Assembly: GCA_035325905.1 (NCBI GenBank)
Contig: DAOKYY010000068.1
Location: 1-21,179 of the forward strand
Direction of reading: 5' to 3'
From: DYGX01 sp035325905
GTDB taxonomy: Bacteria; Chloroflexota; Anaerolineae; Aggregatilineales; Aggregatilineaceae
DNA: 21,179 nucleotides
The translations under genes and the position numbers were made by a program. Below, piece after piece: positions 13,143 to 21,160 of the stretch. Within the stretch, counting starts at the first letter, position 1, and each line of letters opens with the position of its first letter. The notes under the pieces are model-generated. The model had not been told where the DNA came from. It did no database searches and saw only the letters and a program-made list of their open reading frames with translations.

Positions 13143-15668
13143 TCAGCCTGCCGGGCCGGACGCGGGCCGCTCGTCCGGCGGGACCCACGCGCTGACCCGG
13201 AACGGCACTTCTTCCGCGCTGAGCACAGCGCCATCCGCCAGCGTCACATCCGCGCCAAGCGCGTGCTCGCCCGGCTCCAGCGCCCACCAGGCGTCAAACG
13301 GCGCGGCGTGCGCGGTGGCGACCGGCTCGCCGTTGATGCGGTAGACGACCTGCTCCGCTTCGGCGGGCACCACGATCCGCAGCCGGATACGCTGCGACTC
13401 CGGCGGAACGAGCGGCGTCAGGCGGAAAACGGTGTAAGGGTCGGGCGAGAGCAAACGGACTGGCGCGTCCTGCCCGGCCAGCACGTGCACATCGACCGGC
13501 GGCTGTGGCACCCCCCGGCGCCGCGCCCAGTCCTGCGCTTCGGGCGGCAGCACTAAGTACACACGCTCGTCGCGCTCAGCCAACGGGGTGTCGTCGTCCG
13601 CCAGCAGACCGCTGCGCCGGTCGATCACGAACGGCCGGTGGAAGGTATCCGTCTCGGTCGGAACCGTCCCCTCGATGAACCACTCCCAGCGCGTCTTCGG
13701 GCAGTATTCGGTCGGCAGCAGGCCGCTCGTCGCGCAGACTTCGGCCCGCACCAGACCGTCCGGCACGGCGAAATGCAGCTCCGGCTGGCCGAGCAGCACG
13801 CGCCGCATGACCTCATGCCAGATCGGCCCCGCGCCGCTGACTCCAGTGACCTCGACCATCGGGGTGTTATCCGCGTTGCCGACCCACACGCCAACCGCGA
13901 GGTTCGGCGTGTAGCCGAGCGTCCAGTTGTCGCGGAAGTCGGTCGTCGTGCCGGTCTTGGCGGCGGCAGGGCGACCAATATTGAGCGCGCTGGCCGGTCC
14001 AAACGAGGGGATGCGCGCTTCGTTGTCGCTCAGAATGTCGGTGATCAGGTAGGCGACGCGCGGGTCGATCACCGGGTCAGCGGGGGCAGGCGGCCTCCAC
14101 TCATAGAGCAGGTTGCCGTCGCGGTCGCGCACGGACAGGATGTAGGCTGGATCGACGCGGCGGCCCCCGTTCGCCAGCGCGCCATAGGCCGCCGTCAGAT
14201 CGAGCAGGCGCACCTCGCCCCCACCAAGCGTCAGCGACAGGTCGAAGCGCGCCGGGTCGTCCAGCGTGGCGATCCCCAGGCGCGTCAGCAGGCGAATCAG
14301 GCCGTCCACGCCGATATGATCGAGCGCGACGACCGCCGGGATGTTGTACGACGAGGCCAGCGCCTCGCGGACCAGCACCGGGCCGTGCTCCACCAGCCCG
14401 AAATTGGCAGGCGTGTAGCTTTCCAGGCGGCGCGTGACGAACGGCGTTTTCACGTCGAGGATCATCGTCGCGGGGGTCCAGGGGCGCGCGTTCTGCGGGT
14501 CGAACGCCACGGCGTAAGTGAACGGCTTGAGCGCCGAGCCGGGCTGGCGCGGAGCCAGCGCGGCGTTCACCGCGCCGTCGATCTGCTCGTCGGCGTAGTC
14601 CGGGCTGCCAACCATCGCCAGCAGCTGCCCGGTGTGCGGGTCGAGCGCGACGACGGCGGCGTTGTGCGCCTCATGCGAGGGGATACCCGCCGGCGGGTTG
14701 TTCAGCCAGTCGAGATGGCGGCGGACGGCGCTCTCGGCGGCGCGCTGCCAGTCCAGATCGAGCGTGGTGACGACTTCCAGCCCGCCGGAGTAGAGCGCCT
14801 CCGGGAACTGGCGCTCCAGCTGTGTCCAGACCGCCGCCACAAAATGCGGCGCCTCGATCGGGTACGGCACGGCGGCGTATTGCAGTTCTTCCTCGAAGGC
14901 GCGGTCGGCCTCGGCCTGGGTGATATAGCCATGCCGCGCCATCAGGTCCAGCACGACGCGCTGGCGCGCCTTCGCGGCGTCGGGGCTACTCAGCGGGTCG
15001 TAACGCGCCGGGGCCTGCGGCAGCCCGGCCAGCATCGCGCTCTCAGCCAGGGACAGGTCGGCGGCGTCCTTTCCAAAATACGCGCGCGCCGCCGCTTGCA
15101 CGCCGTAGGCCATATTGCCGTAGTACGTCTGGTTGAGGTACAGCGCCAGGATGTCGTCGCGCGAGGTGCGCGCCGTCAATTCGAGCGCCAGGATGCCTTC
15201 GCGCAGCTTGCGGCGCAGAGTCCGCTCGGCGCGCTGGTCGGGGTCGAGCAGCAGATTGCGCGCCACCTGCTGCGTGATCGTGCTGCCCCCCGCGACGACC
15301 TCGCCGCCGCGCACGTTGATCCACAGCGCGCGCGCCACGCCTTCGAGGTCCACGCCCGGATGCCGGTAGAAGTTAGCATCTTCAGTCGCAACCGTCGCCT
15401 GGGCCAGGTGTTCCGGCAGTTCGTCGAGCGTGATGACCTGGTTGATGCCGGTCCGCGGGTCCGCGATCTGATACAGCAGCCGCCCGTGGCGGTCGGTGAT
15501 GCGCGTGCTGGGCAGCGCCATCCCCGCCTCAAGATCGCTGATCGAGGGCAAATCGCGCAGCAGCCAGGCGTAGATCAGCCCGCCGCCGAGCGCCAGCAAA
15601 ACGCCCAGCAGCAGCCCGATCCGCTGCCCGCGCGAGCGCGCACGCCAGTATCGCGGGACACGGTGCAT
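13143..15668 (-). CDS. pbpC: Bifunctional class A penicillin-binding protein, PBP1C-type
   Basis: The 841-residue murein synthase polymerises lipid II glycan and crosslinks peptides outside the membrane. After one helix (about 16-37) comes the GT51 glycosyltransferase domain with ATEDANFYRHPG (94-105) and GGSTITQQ (127-134). The transpeptidase domain has the nucleophile Ser378 in PGSALKPF, SYN (440-442) and KTGT (571-574), all intact. The last 100 residues or so (from LLSPDPYTVFRL) match the beta-rich C-terminal domain of PBP1C, which separates it from PBP1A/1B. ATG 15668 is preferred to the adjoining TTG at 15671. Ribosome binding site is poor. It is preceded by a candidate TACAAT -10 box (minus strand, 15714-15719). 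Confidence 0.93.
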   Translation of the reverse strand: MHRVPRYWRARSRGQRIGLLLGVLLALGGGLIYAWLLRDLPSISDLEAGMALPSTRITDRHGRLLYQIADPRTGINQVITLDELPEHLAQATVATEDANFYRHPGVDLEGVARALWINVRGGEVVAGGSTITQQVARNLLLDPDQRAERTLRRKLREGILALELTARTSRDDILALYLNQTYYGNMAYGVQAAARAYFGKDAADLSLAESAMLAGLPQAPARYDPLSSPDAAKARQRVVLDLMARHGYITQAEADRAFEEELQYAAVPYPIEAPHFVAAVWTQLERQFPEALYSGGLEVVTTLDLDWQRAAESAVRRHLDWLNNPPAGIPSHEAHNAAVVALDPHTGQLLAMVGSPDYADEQIDGAVNAALAPRQPGSALKPFTYAVAFDPQNARPWTPATMILDVKTPFVTRRLESYTPANFGLVEHGPVLVREALASSYNIPAVVALDHIGVDGLIRLLTRLGIATLDDPARFDLSLTLGGGEVRLLDLTAAYGALANGGRRVDPAYILSVRDRDGNLLYEWRPPAPADPVIDPRVAYLITDILSDNEARIPSFGPASALNIGRPAAAKTGTTTDFRDNWTLGYTPNLAVGVWVGNADNTPMVEVTGVSGAGPIWHEVMRRVLLGQPELHFAVPDGLVRAEVCATSGLLPTEYCPKTRWEWFIEGTVPTETDTFHRPFVIDRRSGLLADDDTPLAERDERVYLVLPPEAQDWARRRGVPQPPVDVHVLAGQDAPVRLLSPDPYTVFRLTPLVPPESQRIRLRIVVPAEAEQVVYRINGEPVATAHAAPFDAWWALEPGEHALGADVTLADGAVLSAEEVPFRVSAWVPPDERPASGPAG

Positions 15669-15713
15669 CAATCGCTCAACCAGTGTCGCTCAAACCGCCG
15701 GTTTCTAGCCTTC

Positions 15714-15719
15714 ATTGTA
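15714..15719 (-). promoter_or_regulatory. Candidate -10 box for the PBP1C gene
   Basis: TACAAT on the minus strand, 45 bases before the ATG at 15668; TTCCAC at 17-base spacing is only a weak -35. The short AAACC-GCC-GGTTT dyad (15692-15704) lies just downstream in the leader. Confidence 0.3.
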
Positions 15720-15781
15720 CGGAAGATTTCCACCGCGTGGAACACACCCACCCGACGCTCGCTCACCGCTTCGCCTGCGGC

Positions 15782-16066
15782 TTAGCCAGCGCCGCCGTCA
15801 TCTGTGTCCTCAGCGCCGTCAGCATCGTCGCCGTTCTCGTCGGCAGCTTCGCCGGGATCGATCAAGTTCAGGAGGTCGTACTCCGGGTCGTACTCGACTT
15901 CCCAGCCGACCAGCGCCTGAGAATCGGACTCGCCCGCGCGTCGCAGCAGATGCACCCACTCGGCGCGCTCTAGCTCGATGCCGCGCGGCCCGATCTCGGT
16001 GTCGAGGATCAGCGTCGTGAGGCTTTTCGTCGTGACCACCCGCCGGATGGTCCCGCTATATTTCAT
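15782..16066 (-). CDS. Small acidic protein of unknown function
   Basis: The 94-residue protein has an N-terminal half that reads like a small beta fold (MKYSGTIRRVVTTKSLTTLI), a central WEVEYDPEYDLLNLIDPGE stretch, and a very acidic C-terminal tail rich in Asp/Glu/Gly. There is no signal peptide or membrane segment. A strong ribosome binding site (AAAGGAG, 16074-16080 on the minus strand) precedes the ATG by seven bases, so it is very likely expressed. It is divergent from rsmG and 113 bases upstream of the PBP gene on the same strand. I do not recognise the family. Confidence 0.7.
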   Translation of the reverse strand: MKYSGTIRRVVTTKSLTTLILDTEIGPRGIELERAEWVHLLRRAGESDSQALVGWEVEYDPEYDLLNLIDPGEAADENGDDADGAEDTDDGGAG

Positions 16067-16149
16067 CGCACGGCTCCTTTCGGCTCAATGCGATCGTAAC
16101 GCCGAGGGGCACGGGCTGCCAGCGCCGATTTCGGCGGCACGCGGCGACC

Positions 16150-16158
16150 TGCTATAAT
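16150..16158 (+). promoter_or_regulatory. Extended -10 promoter of rsmG
   Basis: TGCTATAAT is a perfect extended -10 element. Transcription would start near 16165, about 60 bases before the rsmG ATG. It also rules out the in-frame ATG at 16157, which falls inside the promoter. Confidence 0.65.
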
Positions 16159-16225
16159 GGCGGGCAGCGCCGCACGCTCGACGCGGCTCGAATTGTTGCC
16201 TGTATTTTTTGTTGCGCCACAGTGG

Positions 16226-16951
16226 ATGACGATGAATCTGGACCTTCTCGTGCGGTGCAGCCGCGAGCTGCTGGGCCTCGACCTGCCCGCCGACGCGCAA
16301 CGCGCCCTGAGCATCTACGCCGACGAGCTACTGGCCTGGAACGAGAAGTTCAACCTGACCGCGATCACGGCGCCGGAAGAGATCGAGATGCGCCATTTTC
16401 TCGACTCGCTCTCGGTGCTGCGCGCCATTCCCTTCAAGCCCGGCCTGCGCGTGATCGACGTGGGCACCGGCGCGGGCTTCCCCGGCCTGCCGTTGCGGCT
16501 GGTCTTTCCCGGTATCGAGCTGACGCTGCTCGAAGCCACCACGAAGAAAACCACCTTTCTTGAGCATCTGGTCCAGCGCCTGAAATTGGCGAACGTGCAG
16601 GTGCTCAACGCCCGCGCCGAAGACGCCGGGCAGGACCCGCGCTACCGCGAGAAATACGATGTTGTGCTGGCGCGCGCCGTGGCGCAGATGCCCGCGCTGG
16701 CCGAGTATATGCTGCCACTGTGCCGGGTGGGCGGCAAATGCGTCGCGCTCAAGGGCGAGAGCGCGGTCCACGAGGCGCGCCAGGCCGAAACCGCGCTACA
16801 CCTGCTCGGCGGGCGCGTCGAAAAAGTGATTCCGGTTGAGCTGCCCCAGGTCGCGGAGACGCACTACCTGGTCGTCGTCCACAAAAGCGCGGCGACCCCG
16901 CCTGCCTATCCGCGCCGCGCCGGGATGCCAGCCAAGCGGCCATTGCATTGA
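16226..16951 (+). CDS. rsmG: 16S rRNA (guanine527-N7)-methyltransferase RsmG
   Basis: The 241-residue SAM-dependent enzyme makes m7G527 in 16S rRNA; its loss gives low-level streptomycin resistance in other bacteria. The N-terminal helical part contains LLAWNEKFNLTAIT (36-49), a family hallmark, and the SAM-binding motif is DVGTGAGFPGLPL (78-90). LARAVAQMPALAEY and the final LVVVHK strand also match the family. The start is either ATG 16226 or ATG 16232; an earlier in-frame ATG at 16157 overlaps the promoter. The C-terminal 20 residues are Pro/Arg-rich and variable. It ends right at the decamer repeat array, which separates it from the convergent recF. Confidence 0.95.
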   Translation: MTMNLDLLVRCSRELLGLDLPADAQRALSIYADELLAWNEKFNLTAITAPEEIEMRHFLDSLSVLRAIPFKPGLRVIDVGTGAGFPGLPLRLVFPGIELTLLEATTKKTTFLEHLVQRLKLANVQVLNARAEDAGQDPRYREKYDVVLARAVAQMPALAEYMLPLCRVGGKCVALKGESAVHEARQAETALHLLGGRVEKVIPVELPQVAETHYLVVVHKSAATPPAYPRRAGMPAKRPLH

Positions 16952-17070
16952 AGCGAAGAGCAGCGAAGAACAGCTAAGTACAGCCAGAAGCAGCAGGATA
17001 CGCCGTGCTCGCTGTCTTTACCTGTCTTTAGCTGTTTTCTGCTGTCTTTTGCTGCTCTTTGCTGCTTCTA
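16951..17070. repeat. 120-bp array of 10-bp units forming an imperfect inverted repeat
   Basis: Five purine-rich decamers fill 16951-17000 (AAGCGAAGAG, CAGCGAAGAA, CAGCTAAGTA, CAGCCAGAAG, CAGCAGGATA). A unique decamer CGCCGTGCTC follows, then six pyrimidine-rich decamers fill 17011-17070 (GCTGTCTTTA, CCTGTCTTTA, GCTGTTTTCT, GCTGTCTTTT, GCTGCTCTTT, GCTGCTTCTA). The right units are diverged reverse complements of the left ones, so a long imperfect hairpin can form. The array fills the spacer between the convergent rsmG and recF genes and may act as a bidirectional terminator. Confidence 0.85.
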
Positions 17071-17085
17071 GAAGCTGTACAAGCT

Positions 17086-18294
17086 CTAGCTGGCGTCCAC
17101 AATCTGCCCCTGGCGGATGCGCCAGCGGGTCGCCTTGCTCAGAAACTCCGGCGTGAAGATGTCCGGCTCGGTCGTGGTCAGCAGCACCTGCTCCGCGCCG
17201 CTGATGCGCTCCAGCAGGTAGGCGCGGCGCGCGGCGTCCAATTCCGCGATCACTTCGTCGAGCAGCAGAATCGGCCACTCGCCGACCATGTCGCGCATCC
17301 ACTCTAGCTCGGCCAGCTTCAGGCTCATCACCGCCGTGCGCGCCTGCCCGCGCGAGCCATACAGCCCCAGGTCGCGCGTGTTGACCAGTAAGCGTAGCTC
17401 GTCGCGCTGCGGGCCGATCAGGGTCATGCCGCGCGCGATGTCCTCGCCGCGCCGCTCGTCGAGCGTGCGGGCGTACTGCGCGGCGATGTCGGCAGCTTTC
17501 AACTGGCGGTTGAGGTCCAGCCCCAGCACCTCAAAGGACAGCTGGCCGGTGTTGTTGGCGGTCGGCAGGAAGCTCGGCTGGTAGCTCAGTTCAAGGTCTT
17601 CCTCGCCTCCGGACAGGTCGCGGTGCACGCGGCGCGCCCGCACTTCGAGGTCGCGCAACAGGCGCTGGCGCCCAGCGACCAGCACCCCCCCCGCCTGCGC
17701 CAGCTGCTCGTTCCAATAGGCCAGCTCCTCCGGGCGCGCCTCGCCGTCGCCAATGCGCTTGAGCAGGGCGTTGCGCTGCGTCAGCGCCTTCTCGAAGGTC
17801 GCCAGCGCCTCGCAGTACGCCGGGTCGGTCTGGCAGAGCGTGACGTTCATGTAGCGGCGGCGCTCGGCGGGCGAGCCTTCGACCAGCACCAGGTCCTGCG
17901 GCAGAAACATCACGACGTTGATCTTGCCGATCAGGTCCATCACGCGCCGGGGCACGCCGTTGATGCGGATGTCCTTTTGCAGGCGGCTGCCGTTCAGCGC
18001 GCCCGGCTCCTGGACCAGCGTGACCTCGACGCGGCTCAGCGTGCGGCCCGCGCTGATGACTTCGGCGCCGATTTTGGCGAATGACAGCAGGTCGCGGTCC
18101 GCGTTCCAGTTGATGAGCTGGCGGTCGGTGGTGGTATAGGGCGAGCGCGAGGTCGCCAGGTAATAGATCGCCTCAAGCAGGCTGGTTTTGCCCTGCGCGT
18201 TGGAGCCATGCAGCAGGATTGGGCCAGCCGGCAAGGAGACTTCCAGCCGCGCATAGTTGCGGAAGTTTTGCAGCGAGAGGTGTTCGATATACAT
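17086..18294 (-). CDS. recF: DNA replication and repair protein RecF
   Basis: The 402-residue SMC-like ATPase loads RecA at single-strand gaps together with RecO and RecR. Hallmarks are the opening MYIEHLSLQNFRNYARLEV, the Walker A motif HGSNAQGKTSLLEAI (29-43), the ABC-type signature GSRGQARTAVMSLKLAE (about 313-329) and Walker B ILLLDEVIAELD (342-353). Length is slightly above the usual 360-375. ATG 18294 gives the expected N-terminus. A TATACT box on the minus strand (18333-18338) is a possible -10, with no clear -35. The gene is not beside dnaA, dnaN or gyrB here, unlike in many bacteria. It is convergent with rsmG across the decamer array. Confidence 0.96.
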   Translation of the reverse strand: MYIEHLSLQNFRNYARLEVSLPAGPILLHGSNAQGKTSLLEAIYYLATSRSPYTTTDRQLINWNADRDLLSFAKIGAEVISAGRTLSRVEVTLVQEPGALNGSRLQKDIRINGVPRRVMDLIGKINVVMFLPQDLVLVEGSPAERRRYMNVTLCQTDPAYCEALATFEKALTQRNALLKRIGDGEARPEELAYWNEQLAQAGGVLVAGRQRLLRDLEVRARRVHRDLSGGEEDLELSYQPSFLPTANNTGQLSFEVLGLDLNRQLKAADIAAQYARTLDERRGEDIARGMTLIGPQRDELRLLVNTRDLGLYGSRGQARTAVMSLKLAELEWMRDMVGEWPILLLDEVIAELDAARRAYLLERISGAEQVLLTTTEPDIFTPEFLSKATRWRIRQGQIVDAS

Positions 18295-18386
18295 GAAAAT
18301 GCGGCGATCTCAGGCGCTGTGGATACCCCGCAAGTATACCTCGACTCGCTGCTCCGCCCCACTTTACGGCGCGCTGCCGCCCCGAC

Positions 18387-19190
18387 TCACACGTCCAGCA
18401 ACAGCGGCACGCCGAGCCGGTACGCGGTGTACAGCGCGTAGAAAAATGCCTTAAGCTCCGCGATCGTGTCGTCGTCGCGCGGCTCCGCGCGGTGCAGAAA
18501 CGGCACGGTCTGGTCGAGCCACTCTACGGACGGCGGATCGGCCAGCTGCATCATGACATCCGCTTCCAGGTCGGAGTAGATCGCGTCGAAAAACTGGAGC
18601 AGCAGCGCGCCGTGCGCCGGGCGGATGTGGCCGGACAGGAACAGCATCTCGAAGACCTGATCGCCGGTGACGGCGAAGCCGTCGACCGATCGCTGCGGGG
18701 CTTCGGCGCTTTCGAGGAAGACCCCATCCTGCGCGCGCAGCCGGGCCGCCGCCTCGCCGCGATAGCCCTGGTCATAAATCGCTTTCTGGAGCAGCAGGAA
18801 GACCAGCGGATAATCGTTGCCGGGGAGCTGGTCGAGCAGCCAGCGCTCGCCCGCCAGCGACAGCGGGTAGTTGATCGTGCCCACGCAGCCGAACGCGCGC
18901 CCGGCGGCGTTGGCGGGGCACCCGGCGCAGTACGGCGCCCACGGCTCCAGCTCGGCGGCGGCGTCGAGCAGGTCTTGCACGACGATCACTTCCTGGTCCT
19001 CGCCGCCATCCGCCGTGCGACGGACCATCTCGAAGCCCATCTGGCGCGGCGGGCGCATATCGCCCTTGTCGCGGTAAAGCCGGATGATCGCGCCGGCGCG
19101 CTCGCGCCCCTTGAGCCGCGCCATCAGCCCCTCGACCGTCAGCGCGCGCTTTGGCTCGCACTCGTAGTGAACCAGGTAGTCGATCCCCAT
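18387..19190 (-). CDS. Unrecognised cytoplasmic protein with a four-cysteine set
   Basis: The 267-residue protein has no signal peptide or membrane helix. The most distinctive part is a PYCAGCPAN motif (87-94) followed by GRAFGCVGTINYPLS (97-111). Cys88, Cys91 and Cys102, perhaps with Cys11, could bind zinc or an iron-sulfur cluster. The C-terminal half is predicted helical, with hydrophobic and acidic stretches. ATG 19190 has AGGA about 10 bases upstream. It lies 92 bases before recF on the same strand and just after the terminator of the PA14 gene, so it may have its own promoter that I could not locate. I cannot name the family; the gene is well formed and surely coding. Confidence 0.75.
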   Translation of the reverse strand: MGIDYLVHYECEPKRALTVEGLMARLKGRERAGAIIRLYRDKGDMRPPRQMGFEMVRRTADGGEDQEVIVVQDLLDAAAELEPWAPYCAGCPANAAGRAFGCVGTINYPLSLAGERWLLDQLPGNDYPLVFLLLQKAIYDQGYRGEAAARLRAQDGVFLESAEAPQRSVDGFAVTGDQVFEMLFLSGHIRPAHGALLLQFFDAIYSDLEADVMMQLADPPSVEWLDQTVPFLHRAEPRDDDTIAELKAFFYALYTAYRLGVPLLLDV

Positions 19191-19205
19191 CGTCGCATTA
19201 TCCTG

Positions 19206-19244
19206 AAAAACAACCGCCCCGCATCACGCCGACGCGGGGCGGTT
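19206..19244 (-). terminator. Intrinsic terminator of the PA14/SH3b gene
   Basis: AACCGCCCCGC (19212-19222) and GCGGGGCGGTT (19234-19244) form a perfect 11-bp stem with an 11-nt loop. On the minus strand the stem is followed, after one G, by five T (19206-19210). It lies 25 bases after the stop of the PA14 gene. The plus-strand side has no T run. Confidence 0.85.
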
Positions 19245-19269
19245 TATCGCTCGTACTTTTACCCCTGCC

Positions 19270-21090
19270 CTACTGAATCCGCAGGTCCGCCACGCGGCCC
19301 TCGATCAGGCGCACAAACGCGGCGTTAACCCACCCCGGCTGGCCTTCATAGGTGATCAGGTACCACGCGCCGTTGCGGTTGCGCGCCTCGATCACGAACT
19401 CGGCATCCTGCGGGATGCGGCCGATCTCGTCGGCGGTCAGCGTGGCGTTGTTGCGGAAGACGAGGTTGCTCAGCGCCCGACCGCGCACTGTTACGGCCGG
19501 GTTGCCCTGCTCGTCCGCCGGGAAGAAGACCTGGCCGGCCGGCGGCACCGGCACGACCTCGGTGCTGACCAGCAGATCGCTGACGCGCCCCTCGGTCAGG
19601 CTGACGAACGCCGCCGACAGCCAGCCACGGATGCCCTGGTAATCGACCAGGTACCACGCGCCGTTGCGGTTGCGCGCCTCGATGTCCACGATCGAGCCGA
19701 CCGGCACGGTGCCGATCACCTGCGAGGCGAACGAGGTCGGGCCGTCGCGCAGGTTCAGGTTGTCGTTGACGCGGCCCTTGACCGGGACCAGTGGCTTATC
19801 GACCGGCGTGAACTTGCCCGGCAGCACCTCGACGTTGATGCGCGGAATCTTGAACACAAAGTCCTGATAGGTGTCGCCGTCGGCATCCTCGTTGAGCGTC
19901 GAATCGGCGGCCCACAGGTACACCCATTCGTTGCTGACCCAACCCTCGCGGCCATCCTTGAGATCGATCAGCACCCACGACATATCGGGCACCGCGCCGC
20001 GCACAATGTAGTTCTTCGGGTACTGAACCTGCGCGATGACCGGGTGGCCGGTGCCGGGGCCGCTGCGCACGTTAAGCGTCGTCGCGGTCACGGAAGCCCA
20101 GACCTTCACCGCCGGGTCGCCGGCCGCCTGGCCGGTCCCGCCGCCGCTCCCATCGCCGCGCGGCGTGCCGTCGGGGTTATAGGCTTCCCAGTGAATCCGA
20201 ACCTGGGCGTTGCCGCTGTCGTCCCAGTATTCGACGCGCACCTCGTGCGACCCGGCAGTCAGCTCGTAGAGGTCCGCGAAGTAGGTCTGAACACCAGGCT
20301 GGGGCGTCCACTTGTCGATAATCAGCGTCGAGTCCACCCAGACGCGCACGCCGCCATCGACCGTGACGGTGAAGCGCCACCAGCCGGGGATGGCGAAGCC
20401 GCCGACGGTTGTCCAGCGTGCGCTGAAGTTGTCGGCCGGCACCGCCGCGTCCGGCGAGCCGTTGCCCCACTGGAAGTTGAGCGCATTGTCGACGCGGGTA
20501 ACGACCGGGCTGCCGGACAGGGTCGCGTTGTTCCAATACTGCCCGTTCCAGGTGCTGGTGGGCGTCGCCTGGACCGGTTGCGCGGGCGTGGTCCCGCCGG
20601 GGCCTTCCCATGTTACCTGGACCCCCGCGAAACCGGTGTCCTCGTAATACTCGACCTTGAGGTCATGCGGACCGGCCGTCAGCGCGCCGAGCGTGGCGGT
20701 GTAGGTTGTGTAACCGGCGGGTGTGCCGTGCCACTGGTCGACAATCAGCGTTGAGTCCACCCACATCCGCACGCCGTCATCCGCGCCGACGCGGAAGTTC
20801 CAGGTGCCGCCAACCGGGAAATTGACCGTTTTGGTCCAGCGCGCGCTGAAGTTGTCGGCGGGCACCGCCGCGTCAGGCGAGCCGCCCGCCCAGTTGAAAT
20901 TGATCGCATCGTCGATACGGGTCACGACTGGCGAGCCGCTCAGGTTACGGTTATTGAAGTACGAGGCATTCCACTGCGTGCCGGGGTTCGCCTCGGCCAC
21001 GGGGAGCTGGGCAGTCTGCATCGGCAGCACTCCCAGCGCGAGCGCCAGCGTCAGGACCGTCAGAAGGCCGTACCGGGTCAGTTTCTTCAT
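19270..21090 (-). CDS. Secreted PA14 x2 - SH3b x3 surface protein
   Basis: The 606-residue exported protein has a signal peptide (MKKLTRYGLL plus hydrophobic core, cleavage likely after PVAEA near residue 34). Two PA14 domains follow (about 38-163 and 180-303), each with DNFSARW and a V(R)xWVDSTLI core; PA14 commonly binds glycans. A Gly-rich linker (311-325) leads to three SH3b domains (about 331-394, 436-500, 533-597), typical wall- or peptide-binding modules. NEDADGDTYQDFVF (400-413) resembles a calcium-binding loop. The first and second PA14 repeats and the last two SH3b repeats are near copies of each other. No catalytic domain is present. ATG 21090, with GAGGGG upstream, is chosen over GTG 21108. 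It is monocistronic, with its own promoter and terminator. Confidence 0.88.
   Translation of the reverse strand: MKKLTRYGLLTVLTLALALGVLPMQTAQLPVAEANPGTQWNASYFNNRNLSGSPVVTRIDDAINFNWAGGSPDAAVPADNFSARWTKTVNFPVGGTWNFRVGADDGVRMWVDSTLIVDQWHGTPAGYTTYTATLGALTAGPHDLKVEYYEDTGFAGVQVTWEGPGGTTPAQPVQATPTSTWNGQYWNNATLSGSPVVTRVDNALNFQWGNGSPDAAVPADNFSARWTTVGGFAIPGWWRFTVTVDGGVRVWVDSTLIIDKWTPQPGVQTYFADLYELTAGSHEVRVEYWDDSGNAQVRIHWEAYNPDGTPRGDGSGGGTGQAAGDPAVKVWASVTATTLNVRSGPGTGHPVIAQVQYPKNYIVRGAVPDMSWVLIDLKDGREGWVSNEWVYLWAADSTLNEDADGDTYQDFVFKIPRINVEVLPGKFTPVDKPLVPVKGRVNDNLNLRDGPTSFASQVIGTVPVGSIVDIEARNRNGAWYLVDYQGIRGWLSAAFVSLTEGRVSDLLVSTEVVPVPPAGQVFFPADEQGNPAVTVRGRALSNLVFRNNATLTADEIGRIPQDAEFVIEARNRNGAWYLITYEGQPGWVNAAFVRLIEGRVADLRIQ
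19357..19392. repeat. 36-bp identical repeat inside the SH3b region, copy 1
   Basis: Identical to 19648-19683; both encode the peptide IEARNRNGAWYL in the last two SH3b domains. Perfect identity, including silent positions, points to recent duplication or gene conversion. Confidence 0.85.
19648..19683. repeat. 36-bp identical repeat inside the SH3b region, copy 2
   Basis: Second copy of the 36-bp identity at 19357-19392, in the second SH3b domain. Confidence 0.85.
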
Positions 21091-21132
21091 GACGACTATT
21101 CCCCTCACCTTTTGAAAGCCGGAGTCGGCGGG

Positions 21133-21160
21133 ATTATACCGGAGAGAGGGCTTCCGGCAA
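21133..21160 (-). promoter_or_regulatory. Promoter of the PA14/SH3b gene
   Basis: On the minus strand TTGCCG (21155-21160) and a perfect TATAAT (21133-21138) are 16 bases apart. The -10 box is 42 bases before the ATG at 21090. The remaining bases to the window end show nothing else recognisable. Confidence 0.6.

Noticed and set aside
13638..15785. A 715-codon plus-strand open frame opposite PBP1C
   Set aside because: The minus strand contains every PBP catalytic motif; the plus frame is Arg/Gln/Val-rich shadow.
16157..16225. rsmG starting at ATG 16157
   Set aside because: That ATG overlaps the perfect extended -10 element TGCTATAAT; the added residues also do not match the family.
17011..17070. 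Possible CRISPR or minisatellite array
   Set aside because: Units are 10 bp, contiguous and diverged, without spacers; the mirrored half points to a hairpin-type element instead.
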